Below are positions 46,786-57,443 of a DNA stretch of 64,000 nucleotides, piece after piece; positions within the stretch are counted from its first letter, which is position 1; each line of letters starts with the position of its first letter. The position numbers and the translations under genes were made by a program. The notes under the pieces were generated by a model. That model searched no databases. It saw nothing but the letters and a program-made list of their open reading frames with translations, and was not told the origin of the DNA. This DNA is from Siphonodentalium dalli (taxonomy: Eukaryota; Mollusca; Scaphopoda; Gadilida; Siphonodentaliidae), in the NCBI GenBank assembly GCA_032622095.1, contig CP136063.1, positions 69,293,980-69,357,979 of the forward strand, written 5' to 3'.

Positions 46786-49700
46786 CTACAGTGTCATTGA
46801 CACTTTCATTTTTGTTAACAAATACCCATAGATCCTAGGAACTGATTTAAAGGTTCCCCTAGCAAGAGGATAATTATCTTCATACTTTGTATAATGAATA
46901 TAGTCATGTTCATCAAAAGTTTCTAAATCTAAATGGTGTTCATCACCACCAAATATCCAAAAATCAGATATTCTTTCAATGAGAAAAAATGTTTTGAATT
47001 TAATAAATGATTCAATATATTTTTGAGAGAAATGAGAAAATATACTTGTCTCAAGATAGTCCAATCTCTGTAAACATTCGTCGACATCACAACATCGTAG
47101 TATTGCTTCCTTTTCTCTTTCAAACCAGACTTCTTGTAATTCCTTCTTTATCTCTGGATTAAGTGTTGACTGTGCCACCAAATATCCATAAATCTTCTCA
47201 GCAATTTCTGGAGGTACTACTCCTGTCAACATCTTGACATGAAATGACTCAACATCTCCATCCGTATGGATATGTGTGAATACCATTGACGAGTTTTCGT
47301 TTGTGTACACCGATCTGAAAGTTTTGGTTTGACACTCACTAATCAGTTGATGGTTCTTTTGTCTTTTAATTCTGGAAGGATACTCAACAACAGTTTTGAA
47401 ATTTTCACGATCATTAACACATTGTACCATTGTTTCAAAATTAACTTTTTGACTTGTGCTGTAATCAAGAGTGATACCTTTTACCTTACATTTGGTGTAT
47501 CTTCTCCCATCTTTGATGTATTCATATCCGTAGTTCTTTAGCCCAAGTCCAACAAATTTGACAATCTTTGCATCTGGATGTTCGTCGCTCCATTTCCCCA
47601 ATCTTCCTTCGATAGTTTTGATGTTCTTCTTTGATGGATCATTGAAATACATACAGCTGTCTGTATCAAAATACAGCGCTCTATCTCCAAGTTTTTTTTA
47701 AACTTTATACAATTGTAATCTTGCATACGCTGTAACAAAAGAAGCAACAACAACATTTGCTGAATGATGAGGTTCAATATTATCTAAAATATCAACATAA
47801 TTTACCAGAATGAATTTGTCACCATCAAGAAGTGTAACATTTTGAACAATTATATTGTTACTAGTAAGCAATTCAAAATAACGTGATGGCTTATCCACAT
47901 ACTCTGTTTTTGACATAAGATTTCTTTGTGCATTCTTACCCCATATACAATTAATCATAATTTTAGATATTTGGCGTTTTCCTGGATTCTTCTCGATGTT
48001 CTCCAATTTTATACCCTCAGCTGCATAATAATCCTGTACAAACTTTTGCTTCTGTTCTTCTGTCTCAACACCAAATGGATAACCACTACATTCCTGTTTG
48101 ATCTTTAGATGTTTGTCGATATAGGATTTGTATATTTCATCTGTCCAATCTGTCCAATGCCAAATTTGGTACACATCAAGTATTTTGTAGCCAACATCCA
48201 TTGCTTTGAATAATTCTGGCGTGGTCCACACTCCGGTTATAGCTCGATCTTCTTCTGAATGGTTACATGTCTCGTCCTCATTGATGGCACAAGTGTTGCA
48301 CAAAGTAAAAACCATTTTGTTGTTACAATGAATCGGTAGAACTGGAATATACAATTTCGATGGTGGTAAAATTGTACATTTAACAAGTCCCGCATAGTCT
48401 CTAATGTGTTCTTGATCGATCTGCTCTTGGCTCAAAATTTCTGGATGTCCAACAGGGTAGAATTTATATTTGTTGCAATATGGATACAACGAACAGACAT
48501 CGATGAACTTGATTTCTTTTGTGGAATCTTGATCAATTTCCTCGTACAATTTGATGGCATTTGTACGTCCACCAAACAATGCTTCTCTTGGCAAAATGGG
48601 GTCTCGATGTTTGTAGAAAGATTCCATTTGTTGTTTGAATTTCACATCCGATTTCATTCTTTCGTCGATCTGATGCCCCCAAATTGATTCAACTCTGTAA
48701 CCAAGACTTTCCAGTTCATCTTTCTTCTGTTGAGTTCTTGTATATAATTCTTCCATGGTGAGCATCGTATAGGGATTCTTGTATTGTCTGTTGTTGTAAC
48801 ATTTTGGACATCCATGAAACAGACATCCATTCATCTAAAAAACTGTTCTTGTGGCTTCCTCATATCCATCGACGTAGTGTCCACCAATCTTGATATCTCC
48901 TCCATTCAAAGCATGCTTAATTGTTATCATACGTGACAATGATAGATGTTGAAGCCAACGTATCGCTTTCATGGAATAGTTTTTAGCACATGGGTATCCA
49001 CCATCTGGAATGATTCCAATTGTTTTCTCTGGCATTGAATTCTTCCTCCATGCCAAATTGCAAACTTGCGCCAATGTTATTGACTCAATGAACGGGTCAA
49101 TCTGTTCTGTTTCCAATATGTATTTCCTGAAATTTCCACATCCATGGCGAAGAATATCCACGTCTGATTTGCAGTACTTCTCCATCTCTTCTTGGAAGTT
49201 GAATATCACGTAATTTTCTATTTTCTCATTGTACCATTCAAAGAATTTCTCTCGATTTTCCACGCTCATCATGTCTGGTTTGTGGTAATCAGAAGCCAAG
49301 TAAGGTCCAATGTAATTTTGAAACTTTGGTGAATTCGCCCAATGTGGAAAGTGTCCTTTCGCCATCTCATTCAGCTGAAAAGTTTGTGGAAACTTTGAAA
49401 GCGGCATCATCAGAAAACTCAGAGAATCAATAACTTTCACGCTGTTGCATTTTAAACTGAGAATTTTGTTTCCATTCATGATCAGTTCTGGTTTATGAAT
49501 TCCACTTTGTATGAGTGCTTGAAGTAGAAACTGTGCATCGTATCCCTGAGCATTATGTGCTATTGCAACACATCCTTTGTGATCTTGGTGGAATAACCAG
49601 TTTGTGAAGTCTGTTAAAACGTTGTCACCCTTGAATACAAATTCTCTGGAATCCTGTCCGCATGTTTCACATTTTTCTTCGATTGGTTTGCACATGCAAT

Positions 49701-51213
49701 CTCCACAAGCGGTATGTGCAACACAGAAGTTTGGAATATGAACACCTGTGTCTTGTCTGCATTCAAAGTCAAAGAATACATATGGAATCTTTGCAGGTTT
49801 CTTTTCCGGTGATTCATATTTTGGAATGTAGCACCTGTGATCTGCTTCAACGATTTCTTTGCAATGTTTGCATTTCTTCAACCCCGCACATATATGTCTG
49901 CTTGATTTATTGGTGAGAATTTCTTCATCACAATTGTTGCATAGTTGAACCAAATCACATATTTTTCTTTTCTGTTTTCCTTCCGTCTTCAAATGGTTGT
50001 CGAAACAAGATTTACTTCTGAATGATCGTCGACACGTTCTACACTTCACCCAATTTGTGAAATTACACTGTGTCAATGACCAGCATGCACAAACAAATCT
50101 GCATCGATGATCGCCACGACTTTTGAATCCAATGTCACAGAATTCGCAGTAGTAGCTGGTGCCTAGAAATCCTTTGATTGATGTTATGGTGTCGAAGTGA
50201 TTGTTTTTGTAGTAGATGTGTACACATTTGCTCTCCGAACACATTTCTGCAGGTTCAAATAGAAATCCAGCGCCAGCAAATTCATTGTGAATTTTCACAA
50301 CATATTCTGGATACAATATTTCTTGAATCTTGTGGAACTCATTGATACTGCAAACTGTATCGTGTGGAATGCCAGCATGGTTGAGTAGATTTTTTGCTGC
50401 ATCTGTTTGTGCTGTGTATATTGATTGTCTTATTCTTTTCCATTTCTTTGACCAGCACGCAGATCCATCACTATCTGCCTTACACATTCCGACGACAATA
50501 GATCTTGCCATACACATAACATCATCAGCATTTTCAATCCGGACAATACTTCTTTTTACTTTTGTCAGCTTGTTCTTGTCTGCAAATGGTCCATAATGTA
50601 GTGAGTGTCGTGTACCACCTTCCGGAATATCTGTAACGAAGATTTCGAAATTGAGTGCACCGTCATGAATTGTAAAGTCTGCATTTGATTGAACCACATT
50701 TTGAATATTATCCATGAGTGCCCCACCATTCAATTCACTGGCTTTTGTGAATGGAATGAAAATGCTCATATCAAGTCCTGGATGATTTATTGTAACTCTG
50801 ATTCTTGTCTTCTCATTTGCTGAACATTTCTGTTTCAATTCTTCTGTCAACTTCTCAAATATCTCTGGAATGTTCTCGATTGGATCTGTAAATTTCTCGA
50901 ATTTCACACCAAATTGTCGTGCTGCTGATTTAAATTTTCTGGAAAATTTCTCCGAGTTCAGCTCCAATTTGAAATATTTTGTTGGATTGAACACAACACG
51001 CTCTCTAGCCAGACTTCTCTTTCTCTTCCCACCAATTTCTCTATTCTGTCTTCGACCGCGTCCAATCTGCCCATCACTAGAACTTTCTTCACTTTCTGCC
51101 CCATCAGTTTCCATATAGCTTTCTTCAATAACTGCAGGCCTTGGTCTTTTTCTAACAATATCTTCTTCGCTGGTGGCGTCGTCTGAAACAGGTCTTTTAA
51201 TTCTCTTAAACAT
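46786..51213 (-). pseudogene. Polinton A DNA polymerase B (protein-primed type)
   Basis: The start at ATG 51213 (MFKRIKRP) is preferred; the longer frame begins with non-ATG codons. After a basic, acidic-patched N-terminus comes a Cys/His-rich region (about residues 350-470). The exonuclease motifs follow: Exo I VFFDFECRQ (~480), Exo II IAHNAQGYDAQF (~555), Exo III YCKSDVDILRHG (~680). An in-frame TAG at 48835-48837 precedes GCLFHGCPKCY. The polymerase motifs are DVCSLYPYCNKY, KIMINCIWGKNAQR, and YFDTDS (about 47665-47685). A frameshift in a 7-T run at about 47692-47699 separates motif C from the preceding region. The final part (46786-47652) ends short of a D-T-L-P-Y-G-type terminus near the repeat array. 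Confidence 0.9.
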
Positions 51214-51293
51214 TTTTGTCTTGAGTTTTGTCAGCAAAAAATATTGCGACTGGCTTCTTCGGAGTTGAAGTGTAAAGTGTAGAATTACACCTG

Positions 51294-51301
51294 CTTTTAT
51301 A
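51294..51301 (-). promoter_or_regulatory. TATA box upstream of PolB A
   Basis: TATAAAAG on the minus strand lies 81 nt upstream of the PolB ATG at 51213 and after the stop of the 116-aa gene (51347). It gives PolB its own promoter in a compact 130-bp intergenic space. Confidence 0.5.
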
Positions 51302-51311
51302 GCATTTTCAT

Positions 51312-51327
51312 CGCGCTGAAAAGGGCC
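51312..51327 (-). terminator. Degenerate histone-type stem-loop after 116-aa gene
   Basis: On the minus strand, AACGGCCCTTTTCAGCGCGA shares the 5' arm and loop (GGCCCTTTTCAG) with the TIR stem-loops, but its 3' arm has two mismatches. It lies 20 nt after the stop of the 116-aa frame, the same spacing as in the TIR gene. A relic of the same element is likely. Confidence 0.45.
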
Positions 51328-51346
51328 GTTTTCTCTTTTCCAGGAT

Positions 51347-51697
51347 TCATAAGAATTCTGACAAATCAGGATATATCCCGTTGGGATTAATTGTCACAGA
51401 CCAAATAGGATTTGATCTGTGCGCCGCACCAACCTGAGCAAAGCTGTCAATCGCTGCATTGCTCAGATCTTTCTTCTTGATATGTGACAAGATCTCCACG
51501 AGATCAAGATTGCTTGATTCTTGAACATCACATACTTTAGGCAATGGTCGTCGGCGAGCCAAAAAATCTCTTATCATCTGCTTCTGAACCCTACTTTGTT
51601 TAGGAGAATCCTGCCATTTCTTATATCTTATTTCCGTCTCCTCTGACGAATCTCTCTTCCTCCACAACTTCTTGAGAAATTTCTTTAAAGACGGCAT
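51347..51697 (-). CDS. Unrecognised basic 116-aa protein
   Basis: An intact frame from ATG 51697. The N-terminal half is strongly basic (MPSLKKFLKKLWRKRDSSEE, then many Lys/Arg). The C-terminal half has DLVEILSHIKKKDLSNAAID and ends with INPNGIYPDLSEFL. It is upstream of PolB in the same direction and is followed at 20 nt by a degenerate histone-type stem-loop. No family recognised. A small DNA-binding or virion-associated protein is possible, but there is no direct evidence. Confidence 0.5.
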   Translation of the reverse strand: MPSLKKFLKKLWRKRDSSEETEIRYKKWQDSPKQSRVQKQMIRDFLARRRPLPKVCDVQESSNLDLVEILSHIKKKDLSNAAIDSFAQVGAAHRSNPIWSVTINPNGIYPDLSEFL

Positions 51698-53370
51698 AAT
51701 GAATGAAGTTCACTGAAAAAGTGAAAATATTTGTATACATTTGACACGGGCGACAATGAAATCACATGTCGCGTTGGCGTTAAAATTGACAAATATTTCC
51801 TGACGTTGTGTTTTTTCAGAGACGGATCAACATGCATATTTTTCTTGATCATTATTGCATAGCGATCAAACAAATTTTTTAATTTCGTTAGATCATTATC
51901 TATTATTTGGTACACATGATTGATATATTTGTTACCTCGTTAGGACAAATATGGAATGTTTTTCTAGTTTTTGTTTTGGAATTGTACATATTTTATACAT
52001 AAAAAACTGAACACAAGATTGTTACACGGGCGTCAATGAAAACACAACGCATTGAACTTAAAAATTGACAAGTATTTCCTCAAGTTGTGTTTTTTCAGAG
52101 ACGGATCAACATGCATATTTTTCTTGATCATTATTGTATAGCGATCAAACAAATGTTTTTAATTTCGTTAGATCATTATCTATTTTTTGGTACACATGAT
52201 TTGATATATTTGTTACCTCGTTAGGAAAATATGGAATGTTTTTCTAGTTTTTGTATTGGAATTGTACATATTTTATATATAAAAAACTGAACACAAGAAA
52301 CATACTGAACATTTTTCTTGATCATTGCATTTGATAACTTTACTTGGTCATCGTTTATGAACGAAGATGAATTCATATGTTAAAACATCTTAATTAATTG
52401 CATATACTATCATGAATTTAATCTATAACATATCGAAATGGTGAAACTAACAGATAATGCACTGAAAAGAAACACAACGTCAGGAAACATTTGTCATTTT
52501 TAACGTCAAAGCATTATGTGCTTTCTCTACCGCCCGCGCAATCGTGATACAAGTTCAAGACGGATCTTCAGACTTATTCTATTGTTCTCAACATATCTGC
52601 AATCCCCGAACCCTTGTAGTACAGGAATTATAAGGTTTGACCCGGAAAAAATTGCAATAGAATTTTTCTCTTTTATTTTGAGTTATATAGGTGTAGCTAT
52701 ATAACATATCAAAAATCTACCAACATCTGAGCACGGGAACATTATTTTTTTTACGTTTAAAGAGCGTTTACTGACAAAAATTAATAAAAAGTTAAATACT
52801 GACACTGAACACACCATTCATCAAATTTTGACTAAATTTTGGCATTATATCGATAACAAACAGCCACTACCTGTTTTATACTGATGTACATGGTATCTGG
52901 GGTATATATTTTACTATTATTTGGGCTTAGAGAGCGTTTAATGATAAGAAAATGCCTTAGTATATATCTTATGTGAATATGTGTAGTTTTGGGACGCATA
53001 ATCGGGCATATTTTCATAGCATAATGTCATCAAGGGACTTTGACATGTTTTATTCTTATTCCCATGGTGTCTAAGGTGTATTTCATTACATCAGTTGTAA
53101 ATAAAGAGCGTTTAACTGATAACAAAATAGCTTAATATATGTTATATGCAAATATTTAAATTCTTAGCTTCTATATAATTGGACATAATTGTTCCATAAA
53201 TTTTGACCAAAACATGACTACTGATATTGGCAATGTTGTCTAGGTTGTAATTTGTTATATAGTTCACTAACATAGAGTGTTTAATGATAACTAAGTTTAT
53301 ACATGATACATGTATGGTGTATGTGTTGAGTGAACAATTTATAGCTATACATATTATGTGCCATGCCAGG
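51698..53370. repeat. AT-rich spacer with two tandem duplications
   Basis: About 51743-52020 is duplicated at 52024-52295 (period about 281 bp, starting ACACGGGCG(A/T)CAATGAAA) with few differences. From about 52755 to 53290, four degenerate copies of a ~170-bp unit contain AAAGAGCGTTTAATGATAA. No gene is supported; the short frames at 51685-51915 and 52832-53017 lie in these repeats. Confidence 0.7.
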
Positions 53371-56300
53371 TTAACAATGTCCACTCTCTTCGGATATAAC
53401 TTGTATTGCATTTGTACAGGTTGTTCCTGAACATTCTGTACAGACAGATGTACACTTGAGTCCATATTTCCTGCATGAACATCGCTTTGTGGAACAGTTC
53501 TCCTTGCAAGAACATTTAATTACTTTCAGCAAACACTTTGGAGCTGGGTCGGTTGTCATTGATGTGGGGTGCATACGATCATCTTGAAGTTCCCAACCCC
53601 ATTCTAAAGGGTTGATATCGCGACCAAGCCATTGCTGGATTTGACAGTAGACTCGGTAGCTGTGTTGTTTTGCAGCATCTGACGTTGGTGGTAGAACCTG
53701 GGGGTGCACATATGTCATACTGGATGACACTTTCTTGGAAAACAATGTTTTTCTTAATGTATCGAGTGAGATGACCTGCTTGCCACCATACGCGCACAGA
53801 AAGCTCTTCTCACCGGCATCTGACACGTTCTTATGAGTTTGGTCATGTTCCGCGAACACTTGGCCAAACTTGTTGAGTTCTGGCAATTTGTTCTTCTGCA
53901 ATGCCGTCTTCTTGCCAATGCCGTATATTCGCGACGTGGAGTCACACCCGAAAAACGCATGCAGAAATAACATGTTACTGCAGGTAGCGGGACCCAGTGC
54001 TGATGCGATTCTGTTTATGTTGTATATCCTGCCCTTCTTGTCTGACGACTTCTGCGATGACATCAATAATTTATTTCTATTGGACGTGGTTTTGTAGTGG
54101 ATCAGAAGTATGAGCAGGTCAGTGTCCTCTCCGATCACTGTAGTTGTTGAGGATCCTTCTGAAGTTTGGATGGCTGTCTGTACAATTAATAAATCAGCAT
54201 CTCCGTCGGAATGACATGTCGCAGTACCATTGTCCCGAAACTTATCTGAAAGTAGGTTGATGAATCGTTGTTTGTTTCTGGGGTTGGACAGGAACAATTC
54301 CTTTTTGATGGCCAACTGCATATCGGGTTGAAACTCTACGATTGGACCAATGACTCCTTTCGATCGTCGACTATGTGCATGGTCTTTAACTGAAGGTCCT
54401 GAGGAATATCCATCAAATACTATACATGATGTAGAACCAAAATGGGTGTCCACATAATTGAGATACAATTGGCATATGTCATGGTATGATTCGCCAATCT
54501 TCCACGGGATTCGTTGCAATAGCGATCCACCGTCAATGACAAACTTGGTGTCTTTTGGGATCTCAACTGTGTCTTGACGATCATATTTCCATAACGCATC
54601 GGCAAGATTAGATTTGTCGGCTAGTCTAGTTGTCCCACTGCTGTCGAACAGTGAAGAAGGGTATGATGTAAGTTCATATTTAAACAGATTGACGCCATCA
54701 AGCTCATCAGAATCTCGCGCAATCGTCACCAGCCTCTGGAACATCAGAATCGGATCTATTATTATCGAATCATTCGTCCGGGAGAGTGTGGTGGAGGCCA
54801 TTGTCTTGCAGGCATTGGCTTTTGAAAACTTGTAGTCATCAGGCACCACACCATCCATAGAATTAACTATCTTGTCACCAACAGATTTGGCGTCGTGAAC
54901 ATTTACATCCTTGTGGGCTGACACACCTGTTGCAATGTTATGTAAAGTAGCCTGTTCACAAAACGGGTCCATTGCTTGAAGGAATTTGAGAAGTTTCCTC
55001 ACATCTGTTGTGTCGCGGATACCTCTGGATTTCCGTTCATCGACATTCTGTTCACTGGTTGATGACGTAATATTTGTGAACTCTTGCATAGCCGCATCCA
55101 TCGCGGCACAATCCGGCATTGCTAGTAGCCATGTGGTCGATTGAGATGGCGTCATGCCTCTGCCCCGTGTTAGGCCACCAACACTTTTGATGCTCCTCAT
55201 CAACACCTGTTCAATCATTAGATCGGATGAGATACCACCCCACAACTTTTCACTTCGACGACCAACATGAAGTCCATTCAAGAAGCATTTGTGCAGATCT
55301 GGGTTTGATGATTCTAATGCAAGCATATCCTGGATATACAGGTGGGCAGACTTGGTGTACGAGTTATGTCCGGATGCTGCGAGGTATGGGAGCATTGCTT
55401 TTAAGGAATGTAAATGTAGCATCCAGTTTCCAGTTCGCTCCGCTGTTATGAAGTCGAGAAGAATGTCAACCATGTCCATGTATTGTAGCCACAATTGCGA
55501 GGTCTTCAATTCCGACAATTCACGTTTGACTTTTGCTACATCGTTTTTCATCTGCAATAAAGATGCATTGCGTGATACCTGCTCCAATGTCTGCTCGTGT
55601 TGGAGTAGTTGAGTGTATGCTTTCTGTAATTCATCGGGGACTGACGCAACATCTTGGTCACTCTGAAGGTCAGCCAGGGACAGGTCGTATACCCTTGATA
55701 GTATGACTGTGTTCAGGGCTGCGGATATGAGGACATGCCCCCTGATGGCTCGTGCGATGGCTGCACCGGTCACCATGTGGGACACTGCATTTGGAGCATA
55801 CAACACTTCTAATAGCTCTCGTAATCCGGATCCCTCCATGATGTGGCCGATACTCCCCAAGAAACTCATCTCGATGTGCAGGCCGCCAAGGCGCAACACA
55901 ATTGATTTTAGATCAGTTTGTTTGTTCATCACAATCATCCGAGCTTTCCACCACAGGGGCTGGTCGAAGGTGAGCACCGGGGCAACACTATTCTTGTTGG
56001 CCTGTTCTTTGATAAATAATAGTGTTGAATATATGCACGACATATCTGTTGGGTCCATGTCTATTAACGGGAGAAATAGAACGGACGTTTTCCCAGGATG
56101 ATCACCACCATCGGTCACAGCTTTCATGACCCCGGACCAAGCCATCCACGGGGGTTTCATCAACATGGAGGCCTTCCAGAGGGCGTTAGTCTGCGATAAT
56201 GGGTTGTGCGCGACAATTTCCGCCAACTTTATGTACTTGGTGTCGATCATTGAGCTGTACTTCTCGCAAAATTGAACGTTGATCTTTCCAACTTCAGTAA

Positions 56301-56565
56301 CGTCATTGAGAGATACTTGTATGCGAGGAATCGGCTTGCTTTTCTGAACGGCTGGGGTGACCATTGCTATCATGCCCATGCCATGGAATGTGTTGTACCC
56401 GTCTATCGTGCACACATTGTGATCGACGTTGTCTGCAGAGAATTGAACGAATTGTTTTTTGGAATTGAAATCTGGAATGTCTGTGTTGTTGAAAACTGCA
56501 GCACATCTCTCGTACGTTTTCACAAGATCGTAAGAAATATCTCTATTTTGGAGGGCACTCAGCAT
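53371..56565 (-). CDS. PIN/FEN1-like nuclease with C-terminal CXC domain, 1064 aa
   Basis: One uninterrupted frame. Residues about 675-890 show the acidic-cluster pattern of PIN/FEN1-type nucleases: FVIDGGSLL, CIVFDGYSSG, SDGDADLLIV, VIGEDTDLLILL, and GCDSTSRIYGIGKKTAL (a helix-hairpin-like Gly-Ile-Gly-Lys loop). Residues about 1012-1055 are a Cys-rich CXC/CRC module (CSCKENCSTKRCSCRKYG, then C-x-x-x-C-x-x-C) as in tesmin/TSO1 DNA-binding proteins. The first 650 residues are helical with no motif I recognise. It lies just inside the right TIR. Base composition is visibly less AT-rich than the other Polinton genes, suggesting later acquisition. An in-frame TAA lies 9 nt before the ATG, so the N-terminus may be truncated. 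Function is inferred from motifs: a DNA/RNA flap or structure-specific nuclease. Confidence 0.7.
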   Translation of the reverse strand: MLSALQNRDISYDLVKTYERCAAVFNNTDIPDFNSKKQFVQFSADNVDHNVCTIDGYNTFHGMGMIAMVTPAVQKSKPIPRIQVSLNDVTEVGKINVQFCEKYSSMIDTKYIKLAEIVAHNPLSQTNALWKASMLMKPPWMAWSGVMKAVTDGGDHPGKTSVLFLPLIDMDPTDMSCIYSTLLFIKEQANKNSVAPVLTFDQPLWWKARMIVMNKQTDLKSIVLRLGGLHIEMSFLGSIGHIMEGSGLRELLEVLYAPNAVSHMVTGAAIARAIRGHVLISAALNTVILSRVYDLSLADLQSDQDVASVPDELQKAYTQLLQHEQTLEQVSRNASLLQMKNDVAKVKRELSELKTSQLWLQYMDMVDILLDFITAERTGNWMLHLHSLKAMLPYLAASGHNSYTKSAHLYIQDMLALESSNPDLHKCFLNGLHVGRRSEKLWGGISSDLMIEQVLMRSIKSVGGLTRGRGMTPSQSTTWLLAMPDCAAMDAAMQEFTNITSSTSEQNVDERKSRGIRDTTDVRKLLKFLQAMDPFCEQATLHNIATGVSAHKDVNVHDAKSVGDKIVNSMDGVVPDDYKFSKANACKTMASTTLSRTNDSIIIDPILMFQRLVTIARDSDELDGVNLFKYELTSYPSSLFDSSGTTRLADKSNLADALWKYDRQDTVEIPKDTKFVIDGGSLLQRIPWKIGESYHDICQLYLNYVDTHFGSTSCIVFDGYSSGPSVKDHAHSRRSKGVIGPIVEFQPDMQLAIKKELFLSNPRNKQRFINLLSDKFRDNGTATCHSDGDADLLIVQTAIQTSEGSSTTTVIGEDTDLLILLIHYKTTSNRNKLLMSSQKSSDKKGRIYNINRIASALGPATCSNMLFLHAFFGCDSTSRIYGIGKKTALQKNKLPELNKFGQVFAEHDQTHKNVSDAGEKSFLCAYGGKQVISLDTLRKTLFSKKVSSSMTYVHPQVLPPTSDAAKQHSYRVYCQIQQWLGRDINPLEWGWELQDDRMHPTSMTTDPAPKCLLKVIKCSCKENCSTKRCSCRKYGLKCTSVCTECSGTTCTNAIQVISEESGHC

Positions 56566-56593
56566 TGGGGTTTACGGGACGACCGATGGATGG

Positions 56594-56923
56594 ATGGTTC
56601 TGAGAGATGCGGTAGTTGACCTGTACTACACAGAGAGGGACGAACTTGGTGCGTCGGCACAAGACTTACGGCACTCACCACTTTTGGCCGAATCAAGATT
56701 GATGGTTGAATTAGCGGCGACTGTTATACAGCGACCTATCGTCATGTTTGATGCTACCAAAGGCGGCTACAAATCAACACCAAGATTCAAGTCATCAATA
56801 CCTCTAGTGTGGATCCCCCACGCTTGCCACGAGCATTATTGTGAATGCGAAATATGGATGAGGAGAGGAGACAAATCAATTGAACTTTTGTCGAACAAAG
56901 AAGTTCAATGTGGCGGATTCTAA
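56594..56923 (+). pseudogene. TIR-encoded OTU-like C-terminal fragment (right copy)
   Basis: From 56594 the frame enters the TIR at about 56648 and is nearly identical there to 35119-35393. Its TIR part has SRLMVELAATVIQRPIVMFD and VWIPHACHEHYCECEIW. The resemblance is to the second half of OTU cysteine peptidases (RPI strand and His-Tyr near the end); the Cys-containing N-terminal half is missing. Only 28 bp separate it from the start of the divergent nuclease gene, so any fuller version must have been lost or spliced from elsewhere. It ends with TAA 19 nt before a perfect histone-type stem-loop. Confidence 0.4.
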
Positions 56924-57181
56924 ACTATAACAAAAATAAAACGGCCCTTTTCAGGGCCACCAACTGATCGAAAAGAAACTCTTGATAGCTAATTGATATT
57001 TTCCAAAGTGAGATTTTCCTTTTGAAAAAAATAATTCTAAGTCCATTTTCATTTTTTCGATCAGAAATGTCACATCAATGACAGGAACATCTATCCTCAG
57101 GGGGGAACTATGGCCCAGTACCCCCCAGACATGGGCACTATGTCTGGGGGGTACTGGGCCATAGTGCCCCCCATTACTACT
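56648..57181. repeat. Right terminal inverted repeat of Polinton A
   Basis: About 534 bp inverted relative to 34768-35393 and nearly identical apart from the missing subterminal array units. It ends ...CCATTACTACT, next to the ATAGTG duplication. Confidence 0.9.
56943..56958 (+). terminator. Histone-type 3' stem-loop (right TIR)
   Basis: GGCCCTTTTCAGGGCC on the plus strand is preceded by AAAAC and followed by ACCA and, at about 56970, GAAAAGAAACTC, which is complementary-type purine-rich sequence as in histone downstream elements. It is 19 nt after the frame's TAA. Confidence 0.8.
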
Positions 57182-57443
57182 ATAGTGACTATTTTGAAGC
57201 CAGCACTTCGTATTATTTTGTCTTTTGCGAGTGTTTGACTGTATGCCTCAACCATGGAATTCTTCGTCATGGGTAGTTTGGTTGTATATCGTTTTTTCGG
57301 AAAGCAGTCCTTACAACCGTGAAATGCACAGCCGGTGTACTCGAAGCACGTTTTGGCGCAGTAAGGGGTCATCTCAAAACTAAAATCGGTAAAATGGCCA
57401 AAAACACTGATTTTTTCCGATTGACAACGCATTGTGGAAGTCA

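Larger units (their letters stand above)
34762..57187. mobile_element. Polinton/Maverick A, complete ends and 6-bp target duplication
   Basis: The element proper is 34768-57181 (22,414 bp). The inverted ends begin AGTAGTAATGGGGGGCAC, follow the Polinton AG...CT rule, and are flanked by the direct 6-bp ATAGTG (34762-34767 and 57182-57187). Internal minus-strand genes for PolB, packaging ATPase, chromodomain integrase and pX-like proteins confirm the class. It is inserted in an exon of the PolB gene of element B. The integrase and PolB frames are broken and two repeat arrays have grown inside, although the inverted repeats are nearly identical. Major and minor capsid and adenain-like protease genes were not found. 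Confidence 0.92.

Noticed and set aside
51685-51915. 76-codon frame upstream of the 116-aa gene
   Set aside because: It lies in one unit of a 281-bp tandem duplication, is low in coding character, and overlaps the 116-aa start.
54614-56101. Plus-strand frames opposite the 1064-aa gene
   Set aside because: They are shadows of a long uninterrupted minus-strand frame with clear nuclease and CXC motifs.
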